Shown: positions 55,351-64,000, counted from the first letter of the stretch. The stretch: 64,000 nucleotides of DNA from Capnocytophaga sputigena (GCF_900446695.1 NZ_UAVP01000011.1:62001-126000); one strand, 5' to 3'. Notes: generated from the letters alone by a model not told the origin. Program-made: numbers and translations.

Positions 55351-55380
55351 TTGGCGTATTCAAAAAAACACGTACTTTTG
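55351..55380 (+). promoter_or_regulatory. Promoter of the glycosyltransferase gene
   Basis: TTG (55351-55353) and TACTTTTG (55373-55380) are 19 bases apart. The ATG follows 29 bases later. Confidence 0.75.
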
Positions 55381-55409
55381 CAAAATAAAAGAACATAAAA
55401 CAATAATTT

Positions 55410-56894
55410 ATGGCAACATTTATTAATTACACAATTATTATTATCTATTGTACAGCTTTGATAGGCATTTTTTTATATAGTCTTTCAATGCTTAGTTTGC
55501 TACTGAACTATTTAAAACACCGCAAACAAAATGATGAGTCTCCTAAGTTTAACCTCCTTGACCCTAAAGAGATACCTTATGTAACCATCCAACTACCACT
55601 TTATAATGAAAAGTATGTAGTACCTCGTTTACTTGAAAATATTGCAAAACTAGAGTATCCACGTACTAAACTTGAAATACAAGTACTTGATGATTCTACT
55701 GACGAATCAGTAGCTGAAACAGCTGAAATTATCAAAAATTTGCAAGCTACAGGCTTAGATATTCAGCATATACGACGTGAAAATCGTCAAGGTTTCAAAG
55801 CTGGAGCTCTAAAAGAAGGTTTAGCTATTGCTAAAGGTGATTTTATAGCTATCTTCGATGCTGATTTTTTACCACAACCTGACTGGCTTAAACGTACTGT
55901 TATTTACTTCAAAGATCCTGAAATAGGGGTAGTGCAAACCCGTTGGGGACACATCAATCGTAATTACTCTATCCTTACTAAAATACAAGCCCTAGCTCTT
56001 GATGTTCACTTCACTCTTGAACAAGTAGGGCGTAACTCTAAAGGCTATTTTATCAATTTCAATGGTACTGCAGGTATTTGGCGCAAAACGTGTATATATG
56101 ATGCAGGTAACTGGGAAGGTGATACTCTAACCGAAGACCTTGACCTTAGTTATCGCGCTCAATTGAAAAATTGGAAATTCAAATATTTGGAAGATGTTGA
56201 AACTCCTGCTGAACTTCCTGTAGTTATCTCGGCAGCACGCTCACAACAATTCCGTTGGAACAAAGGAGGAGCTGAAAACTTCCGAAAAAGTGTAGGTCGT
56301 TTACTTGCTGCTAAAAATATTGGATGGAAAACTAAATTTCACGGAGTAATGCACCTCTTGAATAGTTCAATGTTTTTATGGGTGTTTATCACTGCTATTT
56401 TCAGTATCCCAATGTTATACCTCAAAAATCAATATGGTCATTTAGGATGGATATTCCACTTCACTAGTTTCTTTATTACAAGTACTATTATTTTGTTTAT
56501 CTGCTATTGGTTTACTTATAAGAACTTGCAAGGGAAGACTTTTGATGACTTTTTGAACTATGTGAAGCTATTCTTTACATTCTTCTCAGTGGCTTTAGGA
56601 TTTTCTTTCCACAATACTATTGCTGTACTTGAAGGACATAGTGGCAAACGCAGCGAGTTTGTACGTACCCCTAAGTTCAACATCAGTTCGCTAAGTGATA
56701 GCTGGAAAAACAATAAATATATCAACACCAAACTATCACCTAATATGATAGTAGAGTTTTTGTTAATGTTGTACTTTGCTTTTGGATTATATAGTGCTGT
56801 TCGTCTCAATGACTTTGGTATGTTTCCTTTCCACTGTATGCTTACTTTAGGTTTTGGATTCGTATTTTTCAAATCACTTACCTCAAAAGCCTGA
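55410..56894 (+). CDS. Membrane-bound family 2 glycosyltransferase (cellulose synthase-like)
   Basis: The 494-residue protein has an N-terminal membrane helix (about residues 5-30). The GT2 domain shows VLDDSTDES, the DxD motif FDADFLPQ, TEDLDLSYRAQL and the processive signature QQFRWNKGG (QxxRW). Four C-terminal membrane helices follow. Enzymes of this type join sugars and move the chain across the membrane, as in cellulose, hyaluronan or glucomannan synthases. The product here is unknown. It is monocistronic, with a promoter and a terminator, and no other polysaccharide genes are adjacent. Confidence 0.9.
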   Translation: MATFINYTIIIIYCTALIGIFLYSLSMLSLLLNYLKHRKQNDESPKFNLLDPKEIPYVTIQLPLYNEKYVVPRLLENIAKLEYPRTKLEIQVLDDSTDESVAETAEIIKNLQATGLDIQHIRRENRQGFKAGALKEGLAIAKGDFIAIFDADFLPQPDWLKRTVIYFKDPEIGVVQTRWGHINRNYSILTKIQALALDVHFTLEQVGRNSKGYFINFNGTAGIWRKTCIYDAGNWEGDTLTEDLDLSYRAQLKNWKFKYLEDVETPAELPVVISAARSQQFRWNKGGAENFRKSVGRLLAAKNIGWKTKFHGVMHLLNSSMFLWVFITAIFSIPMLYLKNQYGHLGWIFHFTSFFITSTIILFICYWFTYKNLQGKTFDDFLNYVKLFFTFFSVALGFSFHNTIAVLEGHSGKRSEFVRTPKFNISSLSDSWKNNKYINTKLSPNMIVEFLLMLYFAFGLYSAVRLNDFGMFPFHCMLTLGFGFVFFKSLTSKA

Positions 56895-56921
56895 TTAGAT
56901 TAGTAAATTAGAATATAAATT

Positions 56922-56958
56922 AAAAAGGGTTGTCTATTAAAAAAGGCGACCCTTTTTT
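56922..56958 (+). terminator. Terminator after the glycosyltransferase gene
   Basis: AAAAAGGGTTGTC and GCGACCCTTTTT form a hairpin followed by T residues; it ends only 8 bases before the next ATG. Confidence 0.78.
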
Positions 56959-56966
56959 AGAATTTT

Positions 56967-58136
56967 ATGGAAGGACTGGTTGGATTATATGAAGCGTTTA
57001 GTAAGGAGGGTACTTTTTTGGATATAGAGAAAGAGTGCCATTATATAAAGTTCCTTATGAATTTTTGGGAAAAGGAAATCAAAGAGCACCCTACTTTATT
57101 TTTTGATATGGTAGATAGGATTGATATTTCTCATCAGCAGAATGTATTTGAAGCTCCTTTTTATAGGGAAGTATACTATAATTTTGCTTACTATCTAATG
57201 AAGATAAGAGTATTTTTCCCTGAGCAGAAAGATTTCTTAGGGATGGTAGTTGAGAATATACGTGCTGAAGTATGGCAGGTTGAGATTTCTATCAAGGATT
57301 TTGACAGTTATACAAAACTAATCAGAAGAGAGACTGCAAGTATTCCAGAATATAATCTGCTTTTTTGGGGGTGCTGGATAGTAGAAAGACTATGGGAGAG
57401 GTGTAGTGATGTATTAACTATCTTTTTTGATACAGAAGAAGTAGCGTGCTTAAGGGATATTTTGGATTATTTATGGCAGGTAATAGATGAGAATAGTTTG
57501 TGGAACAAAGAAAAGATGCAACAATATTATGAAGTTCTACAAGGTATTGATAAGAAAATCCTAGATAAGACAGATTTTGAGGAAAAAGCTATTTATGAAT
57601 TGCTAAGGGCTTTAGAGGTATTGTTACAATATTGTATCAGAAAGGAAAGAGGTTTTGAAAGCACTATTTGGCAACCAGTGATTGATGTGATAGATGTAAA
57701 GATGCAGATGGATGGCAAGGATATACATACCTCAGAGGGATTCGCTGATGAGAAACTGCAATACGAGATGGAATGTTTGCGTTATATACTTTACTTTTCT
57801 CAAGGATTTAAAAAAGATTCGTATGATAAACAACTTTTCTCTAAAGGCAGAAGGATACACCTAAGCAAAGGAAAAGCACTAAAAATAGCAAAGGCTTATC
57901 AAGAGCAATACTTTCCTAAATTAGTAGGTGAAGAAGTGCTTAACCATATACAACTCAGTCCGCGATTTGGGGTAGAAGGAGAGATAGCGTGGATTATAAC
58001 GGGAGCACATAATTTTTTGGGTGATGTTTGGGAACAATGGTATGTAATATCGGATATTACAGAGGAAGTTGATAATGTGTTTGATAAGTTTGGTAATTGT
58101 TATTACCCGCATAAGGAAAATTTAAATAAACGTTAG
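56967..58136 (+). CDS. Hypothetical protein, unknown family
   Basis: The 389-residue protein has no signal peptide or membrane segment and is rich in aromatic residues and acidic helices (MEGLVGLYEAFSKEGTFLDI at the start). Its last 100 residues are different in character: KALKIAKAYQEQYFPKLVGE, then PRFGVEGEIAWIITGAHNFL and WEQWYVISDITEEVDNVFDK. They may form a small alpha-plus-beta domain of the kind seen in immunity-type proteins, but I do not recognise the family. The gene starts directly after a terminator and is followed 6 bases later by a lipoprotein gene. No toxin gene is nearby. Confidence 0.7.
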   Translation: MEGLVGLYEAFSKEGTFLDIEKECHYIKFLMNFWEKEIKEHPTLFFDMVDRIDISHQQNVFEAPFYREVYYNFAYYLMKIRVFFPEQKDFLGMVVENIRAEVWQVEISIKDFDSYTKLIRRETASIPEYNLLFWGCWIVERLWERCSDVLTIFFDTEEVACLRDILDYLWQVIDENSLWNKEKMQQYYEVLQGIDKKILDKTDFEEKAIYELLRALEVLLQYCIRKERGFESTIWQPVIDVIDVKMQMDGKDIHTSEGFADEKLQYEMECLRYILYFSQGFKKDSYDKQLFSKGRRIHLSKGKALKIAKAYQEQYFPKLVGEEVLNHIQLSPRFGVEGEIAWIITGAHNFLGDVWEQWYVISDITEEVDNVFDKFGNCYYPHKENLNKR

Positions 58137-58142
58137 AATACA

Positions 58143-58676
58143 ATGATCGCAAAATATTTTTATATATCATTTTTATTGCTTTTTACCGCTTGTGGACAAT
58201 CATCTAATGTACAGAATAACACAATAAACCACGAACAGGATAGTATTAAGGAAATAGTAGTAAATAATGATAGTGTTTTAAAAAAGATTCCAATAAAAGT
58301 TTTTTATAGAGCCTTAGTTTCTAATGAACAACGGATTGAAATAGATACTCTATCTTCCTTAACAATTTACAAAGACTATATAATAGATAAATTGAGTATG
58401 GATTACTATCTTATCAATATAGATAGTATTGAACAAGGAGATACCAAGATATATTTTACATCAAGTAAAGAAAGCTCTTATGTAGATTTTGAAGAAAATC
58501 AACTTATTAAATGGAATACACTAACTCTTGAATGGTATAGAAATACCATAATAGAAAAGGATAAAAAGAAGAGGTTTATTTGGAATTTGCAACATGATAA
58601 AAGTCTTTATAATATGCTTATTGATAGTATAGATATAAAGAAATCAAAATATCCTATATACGAGTGGAAAGAGTAA
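58143..58676 (+). CDS. Small lipoprotein, unknown function
   Basis: The 177-residue product has a lipoprotein signal (ISFLLLFTACGQ; lipobox FTAC with the lipidated cysteine at residue 17) and then a Ser/Asn/Asp-rich linker. A mixed alpha/beta part with SKESSYVDFEENQLIKWNTL near residue 118 follows. It is probably anchored in the envelope. No family is recognised. It follows the 389-residue gene by 6 bases and likely shares its transcript. Confidence 0.68.
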   Translation: MIAKYFYISFLLLFTACGQSSNVQNNTINHEQDSIKEIVVNNDSVLKKIPIKVFYRALVSNEQRIEIDTLSSLTIYKDYIIDKLSMDYYLINIDSIEQGDTKIYFTSSKESSYVDFEENQLIKWNTLTLEWYRNTIIEKDKKKRFIWNLQHDKSLYNMLIDSIDIKKSKYPIYEWKE

Positions 58677-58767
58677 GGAAGTTAAGAGTATAATAGTAAA
58701 GTATTTTGAAGTTAGTTATAATCCTTTTTAGGAACTTGATGATAATAATAATTTTAAATTATAGACA

Positions 58768-59715
58768 ATGAAAACACGTATTACAGAACTTTTTAATATT
58801 CAATATCCTATCATTCAGGGAGGAATGATATGGGCAAGTGGGTGGCGATTAGCCTCAGCAGTGAGCAATGCAGGCGGTTTGGGACTATTGGGCGCAGGCT
58901 CTATGCATCCCGAAACCCTTGTAGAACACATACGCAAGTGCAAAGCGGCTACTGATAAACCTTTTGGAGTAAATATACCAATTATGTACCCCGAAATGGA
59001 TAAGGCTATTGAAGTGATTTTACGCGAGGGAGTAAAAATTGTATTTACTTCAGCAGGAAATCCAGCTACTTATACTTCTTTATTACAAAAAGAAGGTATA
59101 AAAGTAGCTCACGTAGTGAGTAGTAGTAAGTTTGCCCTCAAAGCACAAGCAGCAGGTGTTGATGCGGTAGTAGCAGAAGGTTTTGAAGCAGGTGGCCACA
59201 ATGGACGTGAAGAAACCAGCACAATGGTGCTCATTCCTGCGGTGCGTAGAGTATTAGAAGTTCCACTTATTGCAGCGGGAGGAATCGCTACAGGTAGTGG
59301 TATGTTAGCTGCAATAGCATTGGGAGCTGATGGTGTGCAAATAGGTAGTAGATTTGTAGCTACTACTGAAGCGTCTGTACACCCCGCATTCAAAGAGAAG
59401 GTTATAGCAGCTGGTGAAGGAGACACAGAACTTACACTAAAAGAATTAGCCCCTGTGAGATTACTAAAGAATGGTTTTTATGAACAAGTGAAAGAGCTAT
59501 ACAATACCCAAAAAGCTACTATTGAGAACCTAAAAGCCTTAGTAGGTAGTCGTCGTACCAAACAAGGAATGTTTGAAGGAGATATGGAGCAAGGGGAATT
59601 GGAAATAGGGCAAGTAGCTTCACTTATCACTAAAGTACAAAGTGTACAAGAAGTTATCAATGAGATTATAACAGAGTATCATAAAGGTATAGAAAGACTT
59701 ACAGCTTTAAAATAA
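58768..59715 (+). CDS. Nitronate monooxygenase / 2-nitropropane dioxygenase-like flavoprotein
   Basis: The 315-residue FMN-dependent TIM-barrel protein shows YPIIQGGMIWASGWRLASAV at the start, FEAGGHNGREETSTMVLIPA and AAGGIATGSGMLAAIALGAD, then GVQIGSRFVATTE. These phosphate-binding and flavin motifs are shared by nitronate monooxygenases and FabK-type enoyl-ACP reductases. The sequence alone does not decide between them, though the usual annotation is nitronate monooxygenase. Length is normal. It is followed 4 bases later by a membrane protein gene. Confidence 0.88.
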   Translation: MKTRITELFNIQYPIIQGGMIWASGWRLASAVSNAGGLGLLGAGSMHPETLVEHIRKCKAATDKPFGVNIPIMYPEMDKAIEVILREGVKIVFTSAGNPATYTSLLQKEGIKVAHVVSSSKFALKAQAAGVDAVVAEGFEAGGHNGREETSTMVLIPAVRRVLEVPLIAAGGIATGSGMLAAIALGADGVQIGSRFVATTEASVHPAFKEKVIAAGEGDTELTLKELAPVRLLKNGFYEQVKELYNTQKATIENLKALVGSRRTKQGMFEGDMEQGELEIGQVASLITKVQSVQEVINEIITEYHKGIERLTALK

Positions 59716-59719
59716 AACA

Positions 59720-60250
59720 ATGGAGCGAATAGAAATCTTTACTAGTAAAAAGAAAAACATCTTTTTACTATTCTTAGTCATTATTTTCTTAGCCGTAGGG
59801 ATATTTTGTTTCCTAAATGCTAATGAATTATCTAATGATGGCAAAAGGAGCATTGTTTTTATAGAAGTTATAAGTATTATCGTTATGGTTTTTGCTTTAA
59901 CAGTTCTATTTTTTATTATAAAAAACTTGCTAAACAATCAATGGGTACTTGCTATAGATGAAAAAGCCCTACATATAAGAATACAAAAGTATTATCTTAT
60001 TCCTTGGCAAGAAATAATAGGCTTTCAAGAATTAGAGATCAAAGGGAATAAGAGTATTTTGATACAAGTCAAAAATCCAGAAACTCTTATTGCTAATGAA
60101 AAGAACTTTTTTGTAAAAAAGATGATGCAATGGAGTCAGAAAATCTATGGATCTCCTATTAGTATTGCAAGTTCTACAATGAAAATCAGTCATAAAGAAC
60201 TTTTTTCGCTACTTTTAGTAAGTTTTGCTACTTATAAAGATAAAAATTAG
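59720..60250 (+). CDS. STM3941-like two-helix membrane protein
   Basis: The 176-residue protein begins MERIEIFTSKKKNIFLLFLV and has two membrane helices at about residues 13-32 and 50-74 (VISIIVMVFALTVLFFIIKN). A cytoplasmic PH-like part follows, with LAIDEKALHIRIQKYYLIPWQEIIGF. This layout matches the small STM3941-type family of unknown function. It starts 4 bases after the nitronate monooxygenase-like gene and precedes another small membrane protein gene. Confidence 0.68.
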   Translation: MERIEIFTSKKKNIFLLFLVIIFLAVGIFCFLNANELSNDGKRSIVFIEVISIIVMVFALTVLFFIIKNLLNNQWVLAIDEKALHIRIQKYYLIPWQEIIGFQELEIKGNKSILIQVKNPETLIANEKNFFVKKMMQWSQKIYGSPISIASSTMKISHKELFSLLLVSFATYKDKN

Positions 60251-60257
60251 TAAGAAT

Positions 60258-60671
60258 ATGCACTTTAAAACTTTATGCAAAGTAATTATACTATTGTCAT
60301 TTGTTATATTTGCAACTTGTATAGCATTCTTAGTTTATATACTTGGAGAAAAAGCTTATATCGATTGGTTAAAAGCTGATACAAACAAAGCTTGGGGGTG
60401 GGGTTTTACAGTGGGACTTATATTATTTTATGCCTTACCTTTATGTTTGCTTATCAGTAGCTTTTTATTCTTAAAAAAAACAATCTTATTTTGGATTCCT
60501 TATATTATATTGTTGATTTATGCTATTGATGAAAGTTTTATAGGTAGTTGGACTCACCCTTTACGTGGAACTTTATTATTATTATCCATAAATGCTGGGT
60601 ATTTATCTTCATACATTTGTCTTTACTTTTATCTAAAGAAAAATAATAAGAAAAAAAGCATTGATTTATAA
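60258..60671 (+). CDS. Four-helix membrane protein, unknown function
   Basis: I choose the ATG at 60258 (MHFKTLCKVI), 7 bases after the previous stop, over an overlapping upstream start. The 137-residue protein has four membrane helices: about residues 7-28 (VIILLSFVIFATCIAFLVYI), 48-70 (FTVGLILFYALPLCLLISSF), 75-92 and 103-125. A loop with DKAW-like residues (ADTNKAWGWG) precedes the second helix. It ends in a lysine-rich tail. I do not recognise the family. Confidence 0.6.
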   Translation: MHFKTLCKVIILLSFVIFATCIAFLVYILGEKAYIDWLKADTNKAWGWGFTVGLILFYALPLCLLISSFLFLKKTILFWIPYIILLIYAIDESFIGSWTHPLRGTLLLLSINAGYLSSYICLYFYLKKNNKKKSIDL

Positions 60672-60720
60672 GTGTTTACTTTTATTTACAGAAAACTCAA
60701 CAAAAAAAGTATTAAAAAAA

Positions 60721-60753
60721 TTTGGAATATAATAGCAAATGCCCGTATATTTG
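60721..60753 (+). promoter_or_regulatory. Promoter of tRNA-Gly
   Basis: TTTG (60721-60724) and TATATTTG (60746-60753) with a 21-base spacer; the tRNA starts 32 bases downstream. Confidence 0.62.
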
Positions 60754-60784
60754 CACTCGAAAAATTATCTATATCATTATAATT

Positions 60785-60857
60785 GCGGGAGTAGCTCAGT
60801 TGGTAGAGCGTCAGCCTTCCAAGCTGAATGTCGCGAGTTCGAACCTCGTCTCCCGCT
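60785..60857 (+). tRNA. tRNA-Gly (anticodon TCC)
   Basis: A full cloverleaf GCGGGAG ... CTCCCGC with the anticodon loop CTTCCAA (anticodon TCC) and discriminator T73, as usual for bacterial glycine tRNAs. CCA is not encoded. Confidence 0.93.
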
Positions 60858-60862
60858 CTATA

Positions 60863-60898
60863 AAAAAGCCTGATAACAATATGTTATCAGGCTTTTTG
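60863..60898 (+). terminator. Terminator after tRNA-Gly
   Basis: AAAAAGCCTGATAACA and TGTTATCAGGCTTTTT form a 16-bp stem with a three-base loop; it can also serve the convergent TrmH gene. Confidence 0.88.
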
Positions 60899-60920
60899 TT
60901 TATCATTTCTAATTTTATTT

Positions 60921-61463
60921 TTATAACATTGTATAGTTCCTGAGCTTCATTGCTAACTCCCAAATAGCAATTCCTGCACTCACCGAAATATTCAGGGAAT
61001 GTTTAGTGCCATACTGTGGGATTTCTATCACCTCATCAGAAGCTGATACTACTTCTTGTTCCACTCCTTTTACCTCGTTGCCAAAGATAATAGCATATTT
61101 TTGCTTTCCGTTAGATTGAAAATCATTCAGCATTGTAGAATTTTCAGCTTGCTCAATACTGATAATATAAACCCCTTGCTCTTTTAGCTTTTCTACTACC
61201 GAAAGTGTGTTTTCTACATATTCCCACGCCACACTATCAGTCGCACCCAAAGCTGTTTTATGAATCTCTTTGTTTGGAGGAGTGGCGGTAATCCCACAGA
61301 GGTATATCTTTTCAATTAAAAAAGCATCGCAAGTGCGAAAAACAGAACCTATATTGTTCAAACTTCTCACATTATCCAAAATTACTATTAGAGGTGTCTT
61401 TTCTGCCTTCTTAAATTGCTCAATATCCAATCTATTGAGTTCATTATTCGCTAATTTACGCAT
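60921..61463 (-). CDS. TrmH/SpoU family RNA methyltransferase
   Basis: SPOUT enzymes methylate ribose 2'-OH in tRNA or rRNA with S-adenosylmethionine bound in a knotted fold. The 180-residue protein shows LDNVRSLNNIGSVFRTCDAF (motif 1), AIIFGNEVKGVEQEVVSASD (motif 2) and PQYGTKHSLNISVSAGIAIW (motif 3). The target RNA is unknown. It lies one base after relA/spoT and is co-transcribed with it. Confidence 0.92.
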   Translation of the reverse strand: MRKLANNELNRLDIEQFKKAEKTPLIVILDNVRSLNNIGSVFRTCDAFLIEKIYLCGITATPPNKEIHKTALGATDSVAWEYVENTLSVVEKLKEQGVYIISIEQAENSTMLNDFQSNGKQKYAIIFGNEVKGVEQEVVSASDEVIEIPQYGTKHSLNISVSAGIAIWELAMKLRNYTML

Positions 61464-61464
61464 A

Positions 61465-63663
61465 TTACAGTCTGTTTACTTTATCTACTCCTTTGATGTT
61501 CTTAATATCTTGCATCAGTTTTTTTAAAGTAGCATTGTTGTTGATTGAAATAGAGACTTTTCCACTGAATACATTACCTTCTGTATCTATATTAATATTG
61601 GTAAGTTTTACAAATTTGCTATCCAAAATCACTTTTGAGATATCACTGATAAGTCCATCGCGGTCAATACCACTAATTCTAAGACTCACTTTGAAATCTC
61701 TTTCATCAGATTTTACCCATTTAGCTTGAATAATACGATAAGCATAATTCGATTGCATCGAAATGGCATTCGGACAAGTTTTTTTATGTACCTTTACCCC
61801 TTCATTGATAGTAACAAACCCAAAAATAGGATCACCAGGGATAGGATTGCAACATTTTGAAAAAGTATAGTCTAAAGATTCTTCTTCTTTACCAAACACA
61901 ATGCTATCATAGTGAACGTTGGGCGAATAAATAGGTTCGTCGGTAGGTTTTTTAACTACTTTATTTTTGAATAAGCCAAAGAAAGACGTGCGATGAGACA
62001 CAAATTCTTTCAGCATTTGGTTGCTGATTTCTCCCGTTCCTGCTTGATAGTAAATATCTAAACTAGTCTTTGTTTTGAAGTAACTCACTAGCTCATTCAT
62101 TACTTCTTCATTAAGAGTAACCTTCAATTGCTTTAATTTTCGAACTAAAATCTCTTTTCCTTCAGCAGCAACAGCTTTTGTTTCTTCTTTCAAAGCATTT
62201 TTTATCTTACTACGTGCTTTAGCCGTTGTAGCATAGTTTAACCAGTTCTTAGTGGGTTTGGCATTTTCAGCAGTGATAATTTCTACTGTTTCACCGCTCT
62301 TTAATACATAGTTTAGGGGCACTAATTTATTGTTTACTTTGGCTCCACGTGTTTTTAAACCCACTCCTGTATGTATTGAAAAAGCAAAATCAAGTGGTGT
62401 AGCACCTTTCGGGAGAGATTTTATCTCACCATTAGGGGTAAAGACGAAAATCTCTTTAGAATACAAGTTGAGTTTGAAATCTTCTACAAAGTCTACAGCA
62501 TTTGCCTCGCTGTTTTCAAAGACTTCTTGCAACCTATTAAGCCACATTTCGATGCCTTCTTCTTTTTGGTCGCCGTGTTTATACTTAAAATGGGCTGCAT
62601 AACCTTTTTCAGCGATTTCGTGCATACGTTCGCTGCGTATTTGCACCTCTACCCATTTGCCTTTTGGACCCATTACAGTAATATGTAAGGCTTCATAACC
62701 TGTAGATTTAGGTGAGGAAATCCAATCACGCAATCGGGTGGGATTAGGACGGAAGTGGTCGGTAACAATAGAGTATATTTTCCAAGCCAAAAACTTTTCT
62801 TCAGCTGGTTCACTTTTATAGATGATGCGAATTGCAAATTTATCGTAAACTTCTTCAAAACTCACACCTTGCGATTCCATTTTCCTATAAATAGAATAGA
62901 TTGATTTGGGGCGCCCTTTAATGTAATAATCAATTTTTTGTTGTGTTAAAGAGGTTTCTACTATTTTGGTAAACGCCTCAATGTATTCCTGTTGTTCTTC
63001 TTTGGATTCCTCCATTTTGTTTAGGATACTATTGTAGCGTTCGGGGTCAGTATATTTAAGGGCGAGGTCTTCTAATTCTGTTTTGATGTTATACAATCCA
63101 ATGCGGTGAGCAATAGGGGCATAAATATAGAGTGTTTCGGAAGCTATTTTGGCTTGTTTATAGTCTGCCATCGAATCCATTGTTTGCATATTGTGGAGTC
63201 TGTCAGCAATTTTTATGAGAATCACGCGCACATCGTCATTCATTGTAAGAAGGAGCTTTCGGAAGTTCTCGGCTTGTAAAGAGATGTCATTTTCGCGGCT
63301 CATACTCGAAATTTTGGTAAGTCCTTCTACAATATGAGCTACAGTTTTACCAAAAAGCCGTTCCATATCTTCAATTGTATAGTCGGTATCTTCTACTACA
63401 TCATGTAACAAAGCAGATGCAATGGCTATAGCGTCTAATCCTATTTGTGAAGCAACAATTTTAGCTACGGCAATAGGGTGAAAAATATAAGGCTCCCCAC
63501 TTTTTCGGCGTTGATTCTTGTGCGCATCAACAGCGGTGTCAAACGCCAAGCGAATGAGTTTTTTATCTTCATCACTCAAGGTTTGATAACTAATACGCAA
63601 GAGTTCTTTATACTCGCGGGCAATGGCTTTGTTTTCTTCTTCTAAGTCGGTGTTTGTTTCCAT
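61465..63663 (-). CDS. Bifunctional (p)ppGpp synthetase/hydrolase (RelA/SpoT family)
   Basis: The enzyme makes and degrades the alarmone (p)ppGpp and controls the stringent response. The 732-residue protein has the HD hydrolase domain (H87-D88 and E91-D92 in LLHDVVEDTDYT). The synthetase domain has RPKSIYSIYRKM and the conserved EVQIR in KWVEVQIRSERMHEIAEKGY. A TGS domain starting IFVFTPNGEIKSLP and a C-terminal ACT domain (RISGIDRDGLISDISKVI) follow. Both catalytic sites look intact, so it should be bifunctional. The length is typical for Bacteroidota Rel. It precedes the TrmH gene by one base. Confidence 0.95.
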   Translation of the reverse strand: METNTDLEEENKAIAREYKELLRISYQTLSDEDKKLIRLAFDTAVDAHKNQRRKSGEPYIFHPIAVAKIVASQIGLDAIAIASALLHDVVEDTDYTIEDMERLFGKTVAHIVEGLTKISSMSRENDISLQAENFRKLLLTMNDDVRVILIKIADRLHNMQTMDSMADYKQAKIASETLYIYAPIAHRIGLYNIKTELEDLALKYTDPERYNSILNKMEESKEEQQEYIEAFTKIVETSLTQQKIDYYIKGRPKSIYSIYRKMESQGVSFEEVYDKFAIRIIYKSEPAEEKFLAWKIYSIVTDHFRPNPTRLRDWISSPKSTGYEALHITVMGPKGKWVEVQIRSERMHEIAEKGYAAHFKYKHGDQKEEGIEMWLNRLQEVFENSEANAVDFVEDFKLNLYSKEIFVFTPNGEIKSLPKGATPLDFAFSIHTGVGLKTRGAKVNNKLVPLNYVLKSGETVEIITAENAKPTKNWLNYATTAKARSKIKNALKEETKAVAAEGKEILVRKLKQLKVTLNEEVMNELVSYFKTKTSLDIYYQAGTGEISNQMLKEFVSHRTSFFGLFKNKVVKKPTDEPIYSPNVHYDSIVFGKEEESLDYTFSKCCNPIPGDPIFGFVTINEGVKVHKKTCPNAISMQSNYAYRIIQAKWVKSDERDFKVSLRISGIDRDGLISDISKVILDSKFVKLTNINIDTEGNVFSGKVSISINNNATLKKLMQDIKNIKGVDKVNRL

Positions 63664-63735
63664 AAATAAAAATGAATGTAGAAAAATCTAACTTTAGCAA
63701 AATTTGGAACTTTACTGAAGTTTTAGAACTATTTT

Positions 63736-64000
63736 TTATTTAATAGTAGCCGATAATTTGCGGAGCTTGATAGCCGTAAGGATTTTTTTAGTATACAATG
63801 GGAAGTCGGCACCGAGAAGCCAACCAAAATATCCTGGTTCTTCGTCAAAAATATCTTCTACACGTTTGCCTTTGTGTTTCCCAAAGGTAAAGATTTCCTC
63901 ACCTTTGTCATTATAGCCAATAAACCCAGCAAAGTCGGCTATTTGTTTGCGATAAGTAAACTCGCTGAGTTTTTTGATATTGTTCTCTAAGCTGTCATAA
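63736..64000 (-). CDS. DnaQ-like 3'-5' exonuclease, C-terminal part (runs off the right edge)
   Basis: The last 87 codons of a minus-strand gene are visible, ending with TAA at 63736-63738. The segment contains FAGFIGYNDKGEEIFTFGKH, KGKRVEDIFDEEPGYFGWLL and ADFPLYTKKILTAIKLRKL. This matches the C-terminal extension that I recall from flavobacterial DnaQ-like exonucleases, where FGKHKG and GYFGWLL are characteristic. The catalytic domain is outside the window, so the call is moderate. Confidence 0.7.
   Translation of the reverse strand, partial: YDSLENNIKKLSEFTYRKQIADFAGFIGYNDKGEEIFTFGKHKGKRVEDIFDEEPGYFGWLLGADFPLYTKKILTAIKLRKLSATIK

Overview
The window comes from an AT-rich member of the Bacteroidota, most likely a Flavobacteriales bacterium close to Capnocytophaga. 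The order-level call rests on the many promoters with the Bacteroidota -7 box TAnnTTTG (mostly with a TTG/TTTG -33 box), on CTnDOT-type tra genes (traE, traF, traG, traJ, traK, traM, traN), and on Bacteroidota-typical families such as DUF4199, bacilliredoxin and CutC. The genus is an inference from overall protein character.

Positions 1 to about 23050 are the integrase-proximal part of an integrative and conjugative element (ICE). It is cut by the left window edge. Nearly all its genes read leftward. In transcription order: a tyrosine integrase beside the initiator tRNA-fMet gene; a 450-bp array of 14 iteron-like half-sites; two large hairpins; a block of 10-bp-phased repeats; an accessory mobilization protein and a MOBP-like relaxase; a ParA ATPase; then a type IV secretion (mating-pair) operon. 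That operon holds TraE (VirB2-like), TraF (VirB3-like), an SSB-tailed DUF3127 protein, TraG (VirB4-like), four exported VirB5-like or tail-sharing proteins, TraJ (VirB6-like), TraK (VirB8-like), TraL, TraM (VirB10-like) and TraN. It ends with the VirD4-like coupling ATPase, an M23 peptidase, topoisomerase III and small unknown genes. The most unusual gene is the VirB4-like ATPase, which carries a complete DnaJ J-domain with an HPD motif between its Walker A and Walker B regions.

Positions 23061 to 64000 are chromosomal core. They hold tRNA-fMet, alr with a crotonase gene, tRNA-Ala, folE, lon, an orphan RND pump, a bacilliredoxin, a CoA-transferase family gene, DUF4199, a DUF1624-like membrane protein with an S9 peptidase, prfA, fumC, an M16 peptidase, murG-ywqK-like-murC, a phosphoesterase and cutC. 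These are followed by an alpha/beta hydrolase gene broken by an in-frame amber codon, a RING/TerD-like protein of the MXAN_6230/SCO0854 type, gyrA, a processive family 2 glycosyltransferase, a patch of small unknown genes with a nitronate monooxygenase-like gene, tRNA-Gly, a TrmH-type methyltransferase, relA/spoT and the end of a DnaQ-like exonuclease gene.

The ICE genes form one logical unit: integration, DNA processing at a presumed oriT, coupling, and transfer channel. The chromosomal genes are mostly short operons with clear hairpin terminators between convergent neighbours.
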